A stretch of 16,818 nt of DNA from assembly GCA_022708765.1 (NCBI GenBank), contig JAKIYB010000003.1, positions 10,965-27,782 on the forward strand, given 5' to 3'. The position numbers and the translations under genes are program-made. Positions 13,725-16,818 of the stretch are shown here, one piece after another. The notes beneath the pieces are model-generated. The model was not told where the DNA came from and ran no database searches. It saw only the letters and a program-made list of their open reading frames with translations. Each line of letters starts with the position of its first letter. Positions within the stretch are counted from its first letter, which is position 1. This DNA is from Armatimonadota bacterium (lineage in GTDB: Bacteria > Armatimonadota > Hebobacteria > CAIYQO01).

Positions 13725-14693
13725 ATGCGCGTCCTCACCACCGAAGAGATCCTCGCCTGCGCTCGCGGCATGCGCCAGGCCAGCGAGACGAACCTTGGCC
13801 TCGAACTTCAGCGCTTCTCCGAGGCCGAAGCCGCGTTTTACGCCTACAGCGAGGGCGCCACCGTGCGCGCCCGCTGTACGGCGGGGGTGGCGGTATGCGT
13901 CGAGACGGATAGCGACCGGCTGGACGTCTCCCTGCGCCTGGGCGTCGGCGCGCGGGCCTGCTCGTACGTGGACCTGTATGTGGATGATCTGTTCGTGGGC
14001 ACCGGCGGTTCGCTGGAGGCGCGCGAGACGATTGAGGCATCCTTTCAGTGGCCGACTGACGGCACGCGCCGCGTGGCGCTCTATCTTCCCCACTGCCGGC
14101 AAGCCGGCATCGTCGCGCTGGCCCTGGCGGACGGCGCGTCGTTCACCCCCTCTGCGCGCCCAGTGCTGCTTGCGCTCGGTGACTCCATCACCCAGGGTAT
14201 GGATTCACCGCATCCCTCACTCACCTGGCCGGCGGTGGCGGCGCGGGCGCTGAATCTCGACGTGCATAATTGCGGCATCGGCGGCCATGTCTTTGATGCC
14301 GACGGCCTGCCGGAGCGCCCGGTCGAACACCCCGCCCTCGTCACCGTGGCCTACGGTGCCAATGACTGGAATCAGGGGCGCTCGCCGGAATATGCTCGCC
14401 CATATCTCGCCCGCGTGCGGCAACTCTACCCGACAACGCCGCTAGCCGTGCTGGAAACCATCTGGTGGGAAGGCGGAGAAACGGTGGAGAAGCATGGCCT
14501 GACCTTCGCCGCGTATCGCACGGCGCTGGCCGCCATCGCCGCCGAGTTCGCGGTGGACGGTCTGCTGCCCATGCCGCGGCTGCTGCCGCCCGGCCCGGCA
14601 TTCCTCGCCGACAGCGTCCACCCCACCGCCGCCGGGCATGTCGTCATGGGACTGAACGTTGCCGGGCAGGTGTGTCAACTCGTGCGGGTGTAG
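13725..14693 (+). CDS. SGNH/GDSL hydrolase family protein, probable carbohydrate esterase
   Basis: This 322-aa protein is a predicted esterase, possibly removing acyl groups from carbohydrates. Residues about 20-140 form a beta-rich N-terminal domain, resembling that of CE2-type or SsfX3-like esterases. The SGNH domain follows, with all blocks present: GDSITQG (nucleophile Ser154), HNCGIGGH (oxyanion Gly), VAYGANDWN (Asn213) and DSVHPTAAGH (Asp296, His299). I see no signal peptide, so it is probably cytoplasmic. GGGAG lies 7 bases before the ATG. It follows the prepilin-type gene after a palindromic terminator and has its own -10 box, so it is likely expressed alone. Its 3' end overlaps the convergent cyclic-di-GMP gene by 19 bp. 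Family is firm; substrate is unknown. Confidence 0.92.
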   Translation: MRVLTTEEILACARGMRQASETNLGLELQRFSEAEAAFYAYSEGATVRARCTAGVAVCVETDSDRLDVSLRLGVGARACSYVDLYVDDLFVGTGGSLEARETIEASFQWPTDGTRRVALYLPHCRQAGIVALALADGASFTPSARPVLLALGDSITQGMDSPHPSLTWPAVAARALNLDVHNCGIGGHVFDADGLPERPVEHPALVTVAYGANDWNQGRSPEYARPYLARVRQLYPTTPLAVLETIWWEGGETVEKHGLTFAAYRTALAAIAAEFAVDGLLPMPRLLPPGPAFLADSVHPTAAGHVVMGLNVAGQVCQLVRV

Positions 14694-16818
14694 CAGCTCA
14701 TCGCCTGCTGGAACAGCGTGTCCGCGTGCGCGATCAACGTGCCGCAGTCCTCCGCCGACAAGGGCTGACTGAAGAGATATCCCTGGAAGCGCTGGCAACC
14801 TTGCTGCTGGAGTCCTTCAAGCTGCGGCAGCGTTTCCACGCATTCGGCCACCAGCGCCAGGTTCAGCGCGTGGCCCAGCACGGTGATCGCCTGCACGATC
14901 GCGGCGTTATTGGGATCGGTGATGATGTCGTGAATGAACGTACGGTCTATCTTCAGCGTGCTGACCGGAAAACGCTTGAGATAGCCAAATGAGCAATAGC
15001 CGGTGCCGAAGTCATCAATGGCGATACGCACGCCGAGATCGCGCAGTTGCCCCAGCGTATCAATGGCGTAGTCAATATCCTGCATCGCCGTGCTTTCGGT
15101 GATTTCCAACTCCAACGCACTGGGCGCCAATCCCGTAGCCTCCAACGTTTCACGTACCGACTCCACGATGTGCCGGCGCTCGAACTGACGAGCGGAGAGA
15201 TTCACCGCCATCGTCACATCAAACCCGCTGCGCTGCCAGGCGGTGAGCTGCGCGCAGGCGGTGCGCAGCACCCAGTCACCGATCGGTTCAATAAGCCCGG
15301 TTTCCTCGGCGACCGGGATAAATTGCGCCGGAGACACGTCGCCCAGCACCGGATGGCGCCAGCGCAGTAGCGCTTCCACTCCAAAGATGCGCCGTGCGAC
15401 CATGTCTACCTGCGGTTGGTAGAGCAGATACAACTCGCCGGTCTCCATCGCTTTGCGCAGTTCAGCCGCGAGCATGTGGCGCTGAGCCAGCATCTCGCCC
15501 ATCTCGGCGGAGAAGAAGCAGTATGTGTCGCGCCCCTGTTCTTTGGCGCGATACATGGCGATATCCGCGCCGCGCAACAGCGCATCCACGCTGGCGCCGT
15601 CTTCGGGCGCGATAGTAATGCCGATACTGGAGGAGATATACAATTCCTGCTCGTCAATAGTGAAGGGACGGCTGATAGCCGCCAGCAGGCGCAGAGCGGT
15701 AATTTCGGCGTCGAGCGGCGAGTTATGCAGGTGCGACAGCATGATGAGGAATTCGTCGCCGCCCATGCGCGCGACCGTATCACTTTCCCGCACACACTCA
15801 GACAGCCGGATACCCACCGCACGCAGGAGTTTATCGCCGATGCTGTGACCCAGCGTGTCGTTGATTTCCTTGAAGCGATCCAGGTCGAGGAGCAGCAGTG
15901 CGATAGCCCCTCCCTCACGCTGCACGTGCGCCAGTTCGCGCCCCAGACGATCGGCCAGCAGAAAACGGTTGGGCAATCCCGTCAACTCATCATAATAGGC
16001 AAGGAAGTTCAAACGCTCCTCGGCGCGCATGCGCGCCGTGACGTCCATGAAGACGGTGGCGAATTGCCCGGGGCGCGGCGAATAGGCCAGCACCTCGTAC
16101 GTGCGAGCTAATTCGCCGGACTCCAGTACGAAGTGCTCCGGTTCGCCGGTCAGCGCCACGCGGCCGTAACGCGTCACCCATTCCACTTCCAGTGTCGGCA
16201 GCGCCTCCAACGCCGTGCGGCCCACGATCACTTCCGCGCGTAATCCAGTGAGCGCCTCAAAGGCCGGATTCACTTCCAGAAATCGGTAGTCTACCGGTTC
16301 GCCGGCGTCGTTACAGATGATCTCGTGCAGCGCGAACCCTTCGGACATGGAGTTGAATAACTGCCGGTACCGCGTCTCCTGCTCCGACAACGCTTGCTGC
16401 GCACACCGGCGCTCGGTGATGTCCCGCAGCACCACCATCCAGCCAGTGGAGGCGCCGCGGGCGTTCACGAGCGCGGTCACGCCGATTTCATACGCGCGCG
16501 CGGCGCCGGTATGACGGTCTGGCTTTTCCAGCAGCGCCTCTTCGTCGGCGCGCTGTCGCAGATCGGGCAGCATGGGCAGCACCGCGCCAATCATCTGCCC
16601 CACCAGGGCGTGATACGTCTGACCGAGCAGATGCCGGGCCGCGGGATTGGCATCCACCACCCGTTGGTGCAGGTCCGCGATGATGACCCCGTGCTCCATG
16701 CTCTCCACCACCGCCGCCCGCGCCATCGGCATGATATCCAGCAGGCGATAGTGGAGCAATCCCCACAACGAGGCCAGCCCGGTGCCGATGAAGCCGAACG
16801 GCGTAAGGTCGAGATGTG
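14675..16818 (-). CDS. PAS-PAS-GGDEF-EAL bifunctional cyclic-di-GMP protein, 5' end beyond the window
   Basis: This gene encodes a membrane-linked sensor that both may make (diguanylate cyclase) and break down (phosphodiesterase) cyclic-di-GMP. The frame stays open to the right edge and reads FGFIGTGLASLWGLLHYRLL before the first PAS domain, a sequence typical of the end of a 7TM histidine-kinase-type sensor module, so the true N-terminus lies outside. Counting from codon 16768: PAS1 about 20-120, PAS2 about 130-250, GGDEF about 255-420 with an intact GGDEF at 336-340 and an inhibitory RESD site five residues before it, and EAL about 430-690 with EAL at 465-467, NLSARQF, EITES, DDFGTG at 585-590 and QGYLFSQPL. 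All look catalytically complete. The stop overlaps the convergent esterase gene by 19 bp. Confidence 0.93.
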   Translation of the reverse strand, partial: HLDLTPFGFIGTGLASLWGLLHYRLLDIMPMARAAVVESMEHGVIIADLHQRVVDANPAARHLLGQTYHALVGQMIGAVLPMLPDLRQRADEEALLEKPDRHTGAARAYEIGVTALVNARGASTGWMVVLRDITERRCAQQALSEQETRYRQLFNSMSEGFALHEIICNDAGEPVDYRFLEVNPAFEALTGLRAEVIVGRTALEALPTLEVEWVTRYGRVALTGEPEHFVLESGELARTYEVLAYSPRPGQFATVFMDVTARMRAEERLNFLAYYDELTGLPNRFLLADRLGRELAHVQREGGAIALLLLDLDRFKEINDTLGHSIGDKLLRAVGIRLSECVRESDTVARMGGDEFLIMLSHLHNSPLDAEITALRLLAAISRPFTIDEQELYISSSIGITIAPEDGASVDALLRGADIAMYRAKEQGRDTYCFFSAEMGEMLAQRHMLAAELRKAMETGELYLLYQPQVDMVARRIFGVEALLRWRHPVLGDVSPAQFIPVAEETGLIEPIGDWVLRTACAQLTAWQRSGFDVTMAVNLSARQFERRHIVESVRETLEATGLAPSALELEITESTAMQDIDYAIDTLGQLRDLGVRIAIDDFGTGYCSFGYLKRFPVSTLKIDRTFIHDIITDPNNAAIVQAITVLGHALNLALVAECVETLPQLEGLQQQGCQRFQGYLFSQPLSAEDCGTLIAHADTLFQQAMSCYTRTS

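Noticed and set aside
1..16818. CRISPR arrays, tRNA or rRNA genes, toxin-antitoxin pairs, phage genes
   Set aside because: Read for on both strands; no repeat-spacer pattern, cloverleaf with acceptor pairing, or typical small gene pairs were found.

Overview
The window is GC-rich (about 60% by eye), gene-dense, and most likely from the Armatimonadota. The main clue is the prepilin-type protein at 12334-13602: its FTLIELLVVIAIIAILAAIL N-terminus, followed by the FPVFAKAREKARQ segment and an H-X9-DG motif, is a signature I associate with that phylum (Planctomycetes relatives carry similar proteins). The rest of the content fits a free-living bacterium that breaks down plant or microbial polysaccharides. 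The taxonomic call is inference.

Left part (21-4924) is a divergent catabolic locus. Leftward, four genes look like one operon: a LacI-family repressor (GTG start at 3783), a Gfo/Idh/MocA oxidoreductase, an amidohydrolase-fold protein that has lost its metal ligands, and an intact amidohydrolase. Two of the three junctions are 4-bp stop/start overlaps. Rightward from the same intergenic region lies a third amidohydrolase-2 type gene. The shared region holds a plausible leftward promoter, three copies of ACTCGA, and a GC-rich hairpin repeat in the repressor leader. The substrate cannot be named from sequence; a sugar acid or lactone-type carbohydrate derivative is a reasonable guess.

Middle part (5043-10499, rightward) encodes a very large exported protein (1178 aa) with a heparinase II/III-like layout, then a TIM-barrel-like protein of unknown family. 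The latter is split into two frames by an apparent single-base deletion near 9673; one added base restores a 605-aa protein. Two tandem hairpins follow the stop. A noncoding stretch (10500-10936) then carries a REPIN-like element with 25-bp perfect inverted arms.

Right part: a leftward signal peptidase I fused to an N-terminal RDD membrane domain; a divergent promoter region; the prepilin-type protein with a near-consensus sigma-70 promoter (TTGACA-16-TATACT) and an unusually long C-terminal extension; a 34-bp perfect palindrome; an SGNH/GDSL esterase with an N-terminal beta-domain; and, convergent and overlapping it by 19 bp, a PAS-PAS-GGDEF-EAL cyclic-di-GMP protein. The last gene runs off the right edge and probably begins with a 7TM sensor module. 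No tRNA, rRNA, CRISPR array or intact transposase was seen.
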